From NCBI RefSeq assembly GCF_023898315.1, contig NC_064621.1:534461383-534525382 (forward strand): a stretch of DNA of 64,000 bases. Reading direction: 5' to 3'. Positions within the stretch are counted from its first letter, which is position 1; each line of letters opens with the position of its first letter. Positions 43,083-52,767 of this stretch are shown piece after piece. Source of the stretch: Schistocerca nitens. Lineage: Eukaryota > Arthropoda > Insecta > Orthoptera > Acrididae. A program made the translations under genes and the position numbers. Under the pieces are notes generated by a model. It was given only the letters and a program-made list of their open reading frames with translations, was not told where the DNA came from and ran no database searches.

Positions 43083-43797
43083 AAAGCTGTTTTCAGGTTG
43101 TTGGTGTAATGGTTCAGGGATTCCGGACTGGAGCAGATTCATTTGCCATGAAGACCTAGGCTGTAGGGAAGGGACCGTTTGATGTGGAATGGGTGACAGC
43201 TGTCATAATGGAGGTACTGTTGGCACGTCGATAGACACACAAACAAACACAAACATACACACAAAATTCAAGCTTTCGCAACAAACTGTTGCCTCATCAG
43301 GAAAGAGGGAAGGAGAGGGAAGGAGAGGGAAAGACGAAAGGATGTGGGTTTTAGGGAGGGTAAGGAGTCATTCCAATCCCGGGAGCGGAAAGACTTACCT
43401 TAGGGGGAAAAAAGGACAGGTATACACTCGCACACACACACATATCCATCCACACATTACAGACACAAGCAGACATATTTAAAGTTCCAAATGTCTGCTT
43501 GTGTCTGTAATGTGAGGATGGATATGTGTGTGTGTGCGAGTGTATACCTGTCCTTTTTTCCCCCTAAGGTAAGTCTTTCCGCTCCCGGGATTGGAATGAC
43601 TCCTTACCCTCTCCCCAAAAAACCCACATCCTTCCGTCTTCCCCTCTCCTTCCCTCTTTCCTGATGAGGCAACAGTTTGTTGCGAAAGCTTGAATTTTGT
43701 GTGTATGTTTGTGTATCTATCGACGTGCCAGCGCTTTCGTTTGGTAAGTCACATCATCTTTGTTTTTAGATATATTTTTCCCACGTGAAATGTGTCC

Positions 43798-43869
<72 letters not shown>

Positions 43870-44012
43870 CAAAGATGATGTGACTTACCGAACGAAAGTG
43901 CTGGCAGGTCGATAGACACACAAACACACACACAAAATTCAAGCTTTCGCAACAAACTGTTCCCTCATCAGCAAAGAGGGGAAGGAGAGGGAAAGACAAA
44001 AGGATGTGGGTT
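43080..44012. repeat. PLE-A terminal repeats of unit 2
   Basis: Same order as 37519-38422: internal fragment, minus repeat, plus repeat, (TA)n (43800-43868, longer than the 38240-38277 tract), then a minus repeat. Confidence 0.85.
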
Positions 44013-45008
44013 TTAAGGGAGAGGGTAAGGAGTCATTCCAATCCCGGGAGCGGGAAGACTTACCTTAGGGGGAAAAGTGACAGGTATACACTCGCACACA
44101 CACACATATCCATCCACACATATACAGACACAAGCAGACATATTCAGACAAAGAGTTTTGGGCAGAGATGTCAGTCGAGGCGGAAGTGCAGAGGCAAAGA
44201 TGTTGTTGAATGACAGGTGAGGTATGAGTGGTGGCAACTTGAAATTAGCGGAGATTGAGGCCTGGTGGGAAGAGAGGATATATTGAAGAGCAAGTTCCCA
44301 TCTCCGGAGTTCGGATAGGTTGGTGTTAGTGGGAAGTATCCAGATAACCCGGACGGTGTAACACTGTGCCAAGATGTGCTGACCGTGCACCAAGGCATGT
44401 TTAGCCACAGGATGATCCTCATTACCAACAAACACTGTCTGCCTGTGTCCATTCATGTGAATGGACAGTTTGTTGCTGGTCATTCCCACATAGAATGCAT
44501 CACAGTGTAGGCAGGTCAGTTGGTAAATTATGTGGGTGCTTTCACACGTGGCTCTGCCTTTGATCGTGTACACCTTCCGGGTTACAGGACTGGAGTAGGT
44601 GGTGGTGGGAGGGTGCATGGGACAGGTTTTACACCAGGGGCGGTTACAAGGATAGGAGCCAGAGGGTAGGGAAGGTGGTTTGGGGATTTCATAGGGATGA
44701 ACTAACAGGTTACGAAGGTTAGGTGGACGGCGGAAAGACGGTGGAGTGGGGAGGATTTCATGAAGCATGGATCTCATTTCAGGGCAGGATTTGAGGAAGT
44801 CGTATTCCTGCTGGAGAGCCACATTCAGAGTCTGATCCAGTCCCGGAAAGTATCCTGTCACAAATGGGGCACTTTCGTGGTTCTTCTGTGGGAGGTTCTT
44901 GGTTTGAGGGGATGAGGAAGTGGCTCTGGTTATTTGCTTCTGTACCAGGTTGGGAGGGTAGTTGCAGGATGCGAAAGCTGTTTTCAGGTTGTTGGTGTAA
45001 TGGTTCAT
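44013..45008 (-). pseudogene. PLE-A linker and GIY-YIG endonuclease (unit 2)
   Basis: Residue-identical to the 38553-39419 frame through SLPKTLCL. A 2-base difference near 44146 lets the frame run on 43 residues into the terminal repeat (331 residues in total). The zinc motif PCNRPWCKTCPMH and AFYVGMTSNKL are the same. The upstream stop separating it from RT is also shared. Confidence 0.88.
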
Positions 45009-45029
45009 GGATTCCGGACTGGAGCAGAT

Positions 45030-45548
45030 TCATTTGCCATGAAGACCTAGGCTGTAGGGAAGGGACCGTTTGATGTGGAATGGGTGGCAGCTGTCATAAT
45101 GGAGGTACTGTTGCTTGTTGGTGGGTTTGATGTGGACAGATGTGTGAAGCTGGCCATTGGACAGATGGAGGTCAACGTCGAGGAAAGTGGCATGGGATTT
45201 GGAGTACGACCAGGTGAATCTGATGGAACCAAAGGAGTTGAGGTTGGAGAGGAAATGCTGGAGTTCTTCTTCACTGTGAGTCCAGATCATTAATATGTCA
45301 TCAACAAATCTGTACCAAACTTTGGGTTGGCAGGCCTGGGTAACCAAGAATGCTTCCTCTAAGCGACCCATGAATAGGTTGGCGTACGAGGGGGCCATCC
45401 TGGTACCCATTGCTGTTCCCTTTAATTGTTGGTATGTCTGGCCTTCAAAAGTGAAGAAGTTGTGGGTGAGGATGAAGCTGGCTAAGGTAATGAGGAAAGA
45501 GGTTTTAGGTAGGGTGGCAGGTGATCGGCGTGAAATGAAGTGCTCCAT
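45030..45548 (-). pseudogene. PLE-A reverse transcriptase, palm and thumb (unit 2)
   Basis: 172 residues, identical to the unit 1 frame 39441-39959, with RFVDDILMIW and the same bounding stop. Confidence 0.88.
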
Positions 45549-45724
45549 CGCAGCGAGGCCCTGGACGTGCGGAATATTTGTGTATAATAACAGATTGGGT
45601 AAGGTTTCCAGACGTTCGAGAAAGTGGTTCGTGTCTTTGATGAAGGATGGGAGACTGCATGTAATGGGTTGAAGGTGTTGATCTACGTAGGCAGAGATAC
45701 GTTCTATGGGGGCTTGGTAACCAG

Positions 45725-45973
45725 CTACAATGGGGTGGCTGGGATGATTGGGTTTGTGAATTTTAGGTAGAAGGTAGGGGTGCGGGGTGTCGGTGGGGTC
45801 AGAAGGTTGATGGAGTCAGGTGAAAGGTTTTGTAGGGGGCCTAAGGTTCTGAGGATTCCTTGAAGTTCCACCTGGACATCAGGAATGGGATTACCTTGGC
45901 AAACTTTGTATGTGGTGTTGTCTGAAAGCTGACGCAGTCCCTCAGCCACATACTCCCGACGATCAAGTACCAC
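45725..45973 (-). pseudogene. PLE-A reverse transcriptase, finger region (unit 2)
   Basis: 82 residues identical to the unit 1 frame 40136-40384, in the same broken frame arrangement. Confidence 0.8.
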
Positions 45974-46113
45974 GGTTGTGGAACCCTTGTCTGCCGGAAG
46001 AATGACGATGGATCGGTCAGCCTTCAGATCACGGATAGCTTGGGCTTCAGCAGTGGTGATGTTGGGAGTAGGATTAAGGTTTTTTAAGAAGGATTGAGAG
46101 GCAAGGGTGGAAG

Positions 46114-47094
46114 TCAGAAATTCCTGGAAGGTTTGGAGAGGGTGATTTTGAGGAAGAGGAGGTGGGTCCCACTGTGACGGAGGACAAAACTGTTCCAGGC
46201 AGTGTCTTGGGGAGTTGGATCATTAGGAGTAGGATTAGGATCATTTTTCTTCATGGCAAAGTGATATTTCCAGCAGAGAGTACGAGTGTAGAACAGTAAA
46301 TCTTTGATGAAGGCTGTTTGGTTGAATCTGGGGGTGGAGCTGAAGTTGAGGCCTTTGGATAGGATAGGGGTTTCGGATTGGGAGAGAGGTTTGGAGGAAA
46401 AGTTACCTACTGAATTAGGGTGTTGTGGTTCCAGATTGTGTTGATTGGAATTTTGAGGTTTTGGAGGGAGTGGAGCTGGAAGTGGGAGATTGAGTAGATG
46501 GGAGAGACTGGGTTTGTGTGCAATGAGAGGAGGTTGAGGTTTGCTGGAAAGGGTGAGTGAGTTGCCTTTCCGGAGGTGGGAAACCAGGAGATTGGATAGT
46601 TTTTTGAGGTGGAGGGTGGCATGCTGTTCTAATTTGTGGTTGGCCTGTAGGAGGATGCTCTGAACAGCCAGTGTGGATGTGGGAAAGGAAAGATTGAGGA
46701 CTTTTATTAAGGATAGGAGTTGACGGGTGTGTTCATTGGCTGAGTTGATGTGTAGGTGAAGGATTAGGTGGGTGAGGGCAATGGATTGTTCAGTTTGGAA
46801 CAGGTATAGGGACTGATGGAAAGAAGGGTTGCAGCCAGAGATGGGAACTTTAAGTGTGAGGCCTTTGGGGGTAATGCCAAATGTCAGACAAGCCTGAGAA
46901 AATAAAATATGGGAGTGTAATCTGGCTAGGGCGAAGGCATGTTTGCGGAGGGAATGTAAATAAAACATAATGGAGTCGTCGTGGGGGTGTTGTGAGGATG
47001 ACATGGTATTAGAAGGTGGAAAGTGTAACATGAGGCTGAAATGAAAATGAAAATAAAAATATATGGGGAGAGATAAAGGTAAACTAGAAAGCAA
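46114..47094 (-). pseudogene. PLE-A N-terminal ORF part (unit 2)
   Basis: 326 residues identical to the unit 1 frame 40525-41505, including LSKGLNFSSTPRFNQ. Confidence 0.8.
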
Positions 47095-47103
47095 CTAAAA
47101 ACA

Positions 47104-47326
47104 AAGATGATGTGACTTACCAAATGAAAGTGCTGGCAGGTCGATAGACACACAAACAAACACAAACATACACACAAAATTCAAGCTTTCGCAACAAACT
47201 GTTGCCTCATCAGGAAAGAGGGAAGGAGAGGGAAAGACGAAAGGATGTGGGTTTTAAGGGAGAGGGTAAGGAGTCATTCCAATCCCGGGAGCGGAAAGAC
47301 TTACCTTAGGGGGAAAAAAGGACGGG

Positions 47327-47382
<56 letters not shown>

Positions 47383-48329
47383 CAGACACAAGCAGACATA
47401 TTTAAAGACAAATAGTTTGGGCAGAGATGTCAGTCGAGGCAGAAGTGCAGAGGCAAAGATGTTGTTGGAAGACAGGTGAGGTATGAGTGGCGGCAACTTG
47501 AAATTAGTGGAGATTAAGGCCTGGTGGGAAGAGAGGATATATTGAAGAGCAAGTTCCCATCTCCGGAGTTCGGATAGGTTGGTGTTAGTGGGAAGTATCC
47601 AGATAACCCGGACGGTGTAACACTGTGCCAAGATGTGCTGGCCGTGCACCAAGGCATGTTTAGCCACAGGGTGATCCTCATTACCAACAAACACTGTCTG
47701 CCTGTGTCCATTCATGCGAATGGACAGTTTGTTGCTGGTCATTCCCACATAGAATGCGTCACAGTGTAGGCAGGTCAGTTGGTAGATCACGTGGGTGCTT
47801 TCACACGTGGCTCTGCCTTTGATCGTGTACACCTTCCGGGTTACAGGACTGGAGGAGGTGCACACGATCAAAGGCAGAGCCATGTGTGAAAGCACCCATG
47901 TGATCTACCAACTGACCTGCCTAGACTGTGATGCATTCTATGTGGGAATGACCAGCAACAAACTGTCCATTCACATGAATGGACACAGGCAGACAGTGTT
48001 TGTTGGTAATGAGGATCACCCTGTGGCTAAACATGCCTTGGTGCACGGCCAGCACATCTTGGCACAGTGTTACACCGTCCGGGTTATCAGGATACTTCCC
48101 ACTAACACCAACCTATCCGAACTCCGGAGATGGGAACTTGCTCTTCAATATATCCTCTCTTCCCGTTATCCACCAGGTCTTAATCTCCGCTAATTTCAAG
48201 TTGCCGCCACTCATACCTCACCTGTCATCCAACAACATCTTTGCCTCTGCACTTCTGCCTCGACTGACATCTCTGCCCAAACTATTTGTCTTTAAATATG
48301 TCTGCTTGTGTCTGTATATGTGTGGATGG

Positions 48330-48384
<55 letters not shown>

Positions 48385-48622
48385 TGTATACCCATCCTTT
48401 TTTCCCCCTAAGGTAAGTCTTTCCGCTCCCGGGATTGGAATGACTCCTTACCCTCTCCCTTAAAACCCACATCCTTTCGTCTTTCCCTCTCCTTCCCTCT
48501 TTCCTGATGAGGCAACAGTTTGTTGCGAAAGCTTGAATTTTGTGTGTATGTTTGTGTTTGTTTGTGTGTCTGTCGACCTGCCAGCACTTTCATTTGGTAA
48601 GTCACATCATCTTTGTTTTTAC
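47104..48622. repeat. Palindrome of PLE-A repeat plus GIY-YIG fragment (unit 2)
   Basis: Second copy of 41515-43027, with a shorter (CA)n (47331-47373) and a longer (TG)n (48332-48382). Its right end passes straight into LINE-X endonuclease sequence at about 48620. Confidence 0.87.
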
Positions 48623-48624
48623 AT

Positions 48625-49110
48625 ATATTTTTCCTAGCAAAACTGTAATTTTCCCATTTAATTGTTGGATGATTAAAGTGTCCACCAATGATTACAATAA
48701 AATTGGGGAGTTTGCATACAAGTGAACTCAGGTTTTCTTTAAAGTTTTTGGTTACATCAGGAGATGAGTCTTGTGGACATAGAAGGATCCAATTCTCATT
48801 TTATGCCCACCACTGATACTGAGTCTTGCCCAAACAATGTCAATGCAGCTTCAGTTTCTATCTCGGTGCATTCGAGTTTCTTGTCTACTGTGACAAATAC
48901 ACCAGCCCCATTTCCCTCTTGCCTATTCTTTCAATATACACTTAAATTATCCCCCAAAATCTCACTGCTATCAATTTCAGTTTTCAACCATCTTTCTGTA
49001 CCCAGTACTATGTGAGCTTCTCTGCTTGTTGTGAACACTTCAAACTCTGGTACTTTGTTGCGAATGCTTCGGCAGTTTACCATTACGATTTTAATACTCT
49101 CACCTGTGGG
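48625..49110 (-). pseudogene. LINE-X endonuclease N-terminal part
   Basis: Minus-strand codons: SIKIVMVNCRSIRNKVPEF (the N of the metal site), TSREAHIVLGTERWLK (the E), then LPNFIVIIGGHFNHPTIKWEN, where GGHFN stands for the usual GDFN with the catalytic Asp changed to His. This is the 5' part of the LINE-X whose RT is at 34665-37140. About 100 residues of the endonuclease C-terminus, including the SDH motif, are not found on either side of the PLE-A cluster. Confidence 0.75.
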
Positions 49111-49123
49111 AGACAAAACATGG

Positions 49124-49313
49124 TTCAAATGGCTCTGAGCATTATGGGACTTAACATCTGAGATCATCAGTCCCCTAGACTTAGAACTACTTACACCTAA
49201 CTAACCTAAGGACATCTCACACATCCATGTCCGAGGCACGATTCAAACCTGTGACTGCAGCAGCGCAGTTCCGACCTGAAGCGCTTAAAGCCGCTCGGCC
49301 ACAGCAGCCGGCT
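49124..49313 (-). mobile_element. tRNA-derived SINE-1
   Basis: Minus-oriented copy: ATGGTTCAAATGGCTCTGAG end at left, ATTCAAACCTGTGACTGCAG (B-box side) and AGCCGCTCGGCCACAGCAGC (A-box side) at right. I found no clean TSD. Confidence 0.85.
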
Positions 49314-49719
49314 GTGGAAGAGACATCTTTTGATCTTACACTGATACTTCTGGTTTTCCTATCATTATCTGGATTGAATGGAGTGTTGCCTAATCTAAGA
49401 ACACCTTGTGTGCATCCCACACACAGTCAGCTACCTGAGCAACAGCCTCTGATGTGTAGTGCACATCTGATCTATTTAGGGGAACCCTTCAGTTCTCAAC
49501 CCTGTGGCACAGGTCCAGGAAGTCGCAGCCTAGCTTGTCATTGAACATTCATGGTCTCTGGTTCAGTCCTTCCACCTGACCCAGAACCAAATGGCCACAA
49601 TCAGTTTTGGGGACAATGCTGCAAATTGTGAGCTTCGTTGAAACTCCACACACAAGGCTGGACGTCTCAACCTCTCTGCCCAGAATGCCCTCGGAGCCCA
49701 GACAACAGGCATGATTTGT
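49314..49719. other. No feature recognised
   Basis: Unassigned intron sequence between the SINE and the mariner pseudogene; open frames on both strands have no domain. Confidence 0.45.
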
Positions 49720-50690
49720 TCACTTTGCAGTCTGCAAAATTGATTTCTTGATAGACGAAAGAATTGAAATTGTGGAAGCATACATGAAAAAAGGTTCGAT
49801 TAAGGAAACTATTCAAATTTTCTGGGTCAAGTATCCAGCAAAGAGAGTAATACAGAGTCTGAATAAAAACTGGTGCACCTATGGATCCGCGTAAAAAGTA
49901 AAATGACAAGGAATTCCTTCAGTTCGCACACCAGAAGTTATTGCAGACATTCGCCGAAGAATTATTCAGAGTGCAAAGACGTCTACACATACACGTTGGC
50001 CCCAATAGGCGCATGTAAGTAGGAGTAGTTGTCAGCGGATATTGAAAAGTCTTAATTTGAAGCCATGTCATGTGACAGTTGTGCAGCAATTACAGGAGGA
50101 TGACAGTCAGCAACATGCAGATTACTGCACGTGGCTTTTGTTAGACACTTTCCATTACACCATGAGTGATGAAGCATGGTTTCATATTTTCAGTTACCAT
50201 GAATTCACAGAACATGAAGTGGTGCGCACAGAGAAGCCTAACACTGTGTTTCAGAAACCACAACATGATGAAAAAAAATGTCATTTTGCTGCAGTGCAAC
50301 AAAAATGTACATCACTGGACCGATATTTTTTGACAGTTGCCTCAATATAGTTGCATATATGGAAATTTTTGACACTTTTGTGCTCAACTCGCTGAATATG
50401 AAACACAATACTGCTTCTTCCAGCAAGAAAGGGGAACATGTCACAAGTCTAAGGTATACCTGGAATAAGTCCACGATGTCTTCACCAAGGAACGAACTGT
50501 CGGCAAACATTTATGGCCACCACATTTACAGAATCTAACAACAAGTGATTTTTTTCTGCAGTGACACTCGAAAGGCAAGATCTATGAAGTAACTTCACAC
50601 ACAACACAGAACCAAAAGACATCAGCCATGAAGTTGCCAATATCAATATCCAAACTTTATGCTGGATTTATCTGAATATGCTTGGACGAC
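49720..50690 (+). pseudogene. Mariner-type transposase pseudogene
   Basis: ERIEIVEAYMKKGSIKETIQ (49755), TPEVIADIRRRIIQSAKTS (49930), then the frame at 50042-50350 with LNLKPCHVTVVQQLQEDDSQ, YCTWLLLDTF and SDEAWFHIFSYHEF, which holds the first catalytic Asp, and PQHDEKKCHF. The second catalytic region is frameshifted, and the last (SPxDLxPxDFxLW) is only a trace near 50500-50560 (TFTESNNK*FFSAVTLERQ). Stops and frameshifts make it dead. Related in style to, but clearly different from, the DD47D element. Confidence 0.75.
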
Positions 50691-50991
50691 ACAGCAGTGT
50701 ATCGATGTTGCAGGTGAGCACTTTTAACATCTTCTGTAAAGTTATTTTTCACTTTAAGTCCATTTCAGCTCTTCATTTCTGTAATGTCACTGCATTTCCT
50801 TCATACTTACATGGGCTACTTTTATCCACGCCACCATCATAATGGTTTTCAGCAGAAACAGAATATAAGTTTATCGAAGAATAAACTCCAATTTCTCTAG
50901 GAAAGTAGTAGTGCATTACCCCGCATTTGCACCTTTTGGTTACAACCACTGTTTTTATACGAAAACATGCAATTGGAGGAATGATACCCAC
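50691..50991. other. Intron sequence 3' of the ankyrin exon
   Basis: On the minus strand the exon's donor GTGGGT is at 50991-50986. If the intron were retained, the frame would continue for 31 codons (GYHSSNCMFSYKNSG...) to a stop at 50897-50899. Confidence 0.5.
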
Positions 50992-51155
50992 TCTCCAGAT
51001 AGGCGGCCAGCTCGTGGTCCTCAGCCTGCTGTGCTAGCATCCTCGGTGTGTTGCCGTGTCGATCCTGGATGGTGAGGGAGGCCCCCCCAGCTACCAGCAT
51101 GCAGCATATGCTGCGGCGTTTGTGGGCAGCTGCTTTGTGCAATGCTGTTTGTCCC
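50992..51155 (-). CDS. rdgA: Diacylglycerol kinase (type IV), penultimate exon with ankyrin repeat
   Basis: 164-bp exon on the minus strand between a TTTTATTGCAG acceptor and a GTGGGT donor: one base, 54 codons, one base. It encodes GQTALHKAAAHKRRSICCML, VAGGASLTIQDRHGNTP, then AQQAEDHELAAYLE. The first part is a canonical ankyrin repeat (G-TALHxAA), and LVxAGASL..D..G.TP..A....D.ELAAYLE is the signature of the last ankyrin repeat of DGK zeta/iota and fly rdgA. The final A joins GC of the exon at 26022 to make Ser, which continues the family's C-terminus. Earlier exons (kinase domain, C1 domains) lie beyond the window or could not be recognised. Codon and base use are richer in GC than the surrounding intron. 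Confidence 0.87.
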
Positions 51156-51221
51156 CTGCAATAAAATAAGCCATGTTTAGTAGAAATCATACTGATCACC
51201 AGAACCTGTAAGTAATGTACT

Positions 51222-51246
51222 TTAAAAAAAAAAAAAAAAAAAAAAC
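51222..51246. repeat. poly(A) tract, a T tract in front of the ankyrin exon
   Basis: About 24 A on the plus strand. On the gene's strand it is a T run about 65 bases upstream of the acceptor. Confidence 0.9.
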
Positions 51247-51299
51247 ATTTTGTCATTTGCAGATGACAAGCTGAGTAAAGTATATTTCATTTGATATTG

Positions 51300-51673
51300 T
51301 CGATGTAGTCTTTAGTCTGAAGACTGGTTTATCCAGTGTTTCCATCTCTGCAGAACTACTGCAACCTACATCCCTTAAGGCTTGCATAAGTATTCCAGCC
51401 TTCATCTACTTATTTACCCCTACATTTCCCTCCATAACCAAACTGATGATTTCTTCACAGCTCAGGACATGTCCTATCAGACGGTATCTTATTTTAGTCA
51501 GGATGTGCCATAAATATCTTTTTCCCAAATTGATTCTGCGCGTCGTCTTCATTAGTTACTTGATCTACCCCCTAACCTTCAGCATTCTTCTGTAGCAACT
51601 CATTTAAAAAGCTTCAACTCTCTTCTTTTTGAACTGTTTATCATTCACATTGTGCTTCTGTACACTATTCTGG
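51300..51673 (-). pseudogene. RTE-3 LINE, 3' part
   Basis: Antisense match to the end of the RTE family: CTTTAGTCTGAAGACTGGTTTATCCAG (3' terminus) through CTACTGCAACCTACATCCCT and TCTTCATTAGTTACTTGATC, corresponding to 54415-54800. Older and more diverged than the RTE copies at 31161 and 54385. It continues at 52768 after an LTR insertion. Confidence 0.75.
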
Positions 51674-52366
51674 TGTAACCACAAATGTCAGACAGGAGAT
51701 GTGAAACGAAAAACCAGAGCAGGCTGTGAAGAATCGGTGGCCAATGGTGCGCAGAATCGGACCGCACAGTGCCATGCCATGCGCGTCCTCACAGGATATA
51801 AATACAGCTCCTACTAGCCTCGGCCGCACATGATCGGCCCAAATCTGCAACGTCAGATCAAGTGTTTACTTGGACTCTGTGTATAGCAAGAACTGTTCTC
51901 ATAACATGTAAGCTTTCACAGCCGGCATCTTCTTTAACTAAAACTTCCGGGCTGAATTGCCATGGTCCATATATAAAACTTCTTCTCCTGCCTGATGTTT
52001 CGTTGCCTACTGCGGGCAACATCTTCTGAGGTGAGTCGGCGACTGGCTGCTAGGCGCTGGTGGTCCTGCTTATACAGAGCACTTAGATGGCGTCACCACT
52101 CGTCACATGCTTTTGACTTTAAAACTAGCTCTGGCTAGTGCCATCTCTCGAGATTACAGGTAATCGATTGTCACTTCGTTGGTACAAAGTTGACTGCCAT
52201 ATCTTGTCTAGTTTTAATTAAAGGATTAAAACTAGACAAGATATGGCGGTCGACTTTGTACCACCAAAGTGACAATCGATTACCTGTAATCGAGAGAGAT
52301 GGCACTAGCCAGAGATAGTTTTAAAGTCGAAAGTACGTGACGAGTGGTGGTGCCATCTAAGTGCTC

Positions 52367-52374
52367 TATATAAG
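52367..52374 (+). promoter_or_regulatory. TATA box in the palindromic element
   Basis: TATATAAG followed by AGCGCCTAGCAGCCAGTC and then the hammerhead-like hairpin, the same order as at 18378-18466. The left arm has TTATACAG at the mirrored place. Confidence 0.45.
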
Positions 52375-52412
52375 CGGGACCACCAGCGCCTAGCAGCCAG
52401 TCACCGACTCAC

Positions 52413-52455
52413 CTCAGAAGATGTTGCCCGCAGTAGGCAACGAACTGTCAGGAAG
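52413..52455 (+). ncRNA. Hammerhead-like hairpin, degenerate
   Basis: CAGAAGA, stem GTTGCC/GGCAAC with loop CGCAGTA, then GAAC and TGTCAGG. The GAAA box is GAAC here but GAAAC in the mirrored arm (complement at 51990-52030). The CUGA box is imperfect, so activity is doubtful. Confidence 0.35.
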
Positions 52456-52627
52456 GAGAAGTAGTTTTATATATGGACCACGGCAATTCAGCCTGGAAAT
52501 TTTAATTAATGAAGAACTGTTCTGTTTTCACGTTGCCTCTTGCTAGTGACACTTGCTGTAGTAAAGTTAAGTACTGTCAATTTACTTTTCTGGAAATAAA
52601 ACTTCTAATGTTATTTGTTGGAAATTA

Positions 52628-52767
52628 TTGTATAGCATTCCAAGAATGCTACATCCCATAAGTACCCTATTAGTGATGAGTGGGCAAGACCCCACAACTG
52701 GGGTGTCTTGCCCACTCGTCACTTATAGGGTGCCTACAGGATGCAGCATTTTCGGAATGCTATACAA
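52628..52767. repeat. 140-base hairpin (snap-back repeat)
   Basis: TTGTATAGCATTCC at the left pairs with GGAATGCTATACAA at the right. Inner arms GAGTGGGCAAGAC and GTCTTGCCCACTC close on a loop of about 14 bases (CCCACAACTGGGGT, itself able to pair). Could be a MITE or the end of the LTR. Confidence 0.85.

Larger units (their letters stand above)
37140..48622. mobile_element. PLE-A cluster: two tandem 5.56-kb units inside LINE-X
   Basis: An 11.4-kb block of Penelope-like sequence splits LINE-X. Each unit holds a decayed PLE-A ORF on the minus strand, several copies of a roughly 300-bp terminal repeat in both orientations, TA and CA/TG microsatellites, and an inverted pair of GIY-YIG fragments. 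37519 corresponds to 43080 and 43012 to 48605. Unit 1 and unit 2 differ mainly in microsatellite length and a few bases, so the offset drifts between 5561 and 5593. Both units share the same stops and frameshifts. Confidence 0.9.
51900..52511. mobile_element. Palindromic hammerhead-bearing element with 12-bp TSD
   Basis: A 612-bp insert flanked by AAGAACTGTTCT (51888-51899 and 52512-52523). It is a near-perfect palindrome: arms 51930-52209 and 52218-52505 are inverted copies, separated by about 8 bases. Each arm has a TATATAAG-type box (52367-52374 on the right) about 40 bases from a hairpin, GTTGCCCGCAGTAGGCAACGAA, resembling hammerhead stem II plus GAA. Looks like two copies of a short element joined head to head. 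Confidence 0.8.
51674..52627 (+). mobile_element. LTR-like sequence (solo LTR), interrupted by a palindromic element
   Basis: Starts TGTAACCACA after the break in RTE-3. It has a TATA box, GATATAAATACAGC (51796-51809), a transcribed region with GTGTTTACTTGGACTCTGTG and, after the insert, GTTTTCACGTTGCCTC and a poly(A) signal, AATAAA (52595-52600). This promoter-plus-poly(A) order is that of a retrotransposon LTR. The 3' boundary is uncertain; the hairpin 52628-52767 may be part of it. No coding region remains. Confidence 0.55.

Noticed and set aside
37260-48600. Regularly spaced similar repeats that might suggest an array or satellite
   Set aside because: The repeats are PLE terminal repeats in mixed orientation and uneven spacing; there is no CRISPR-like or satellite order.
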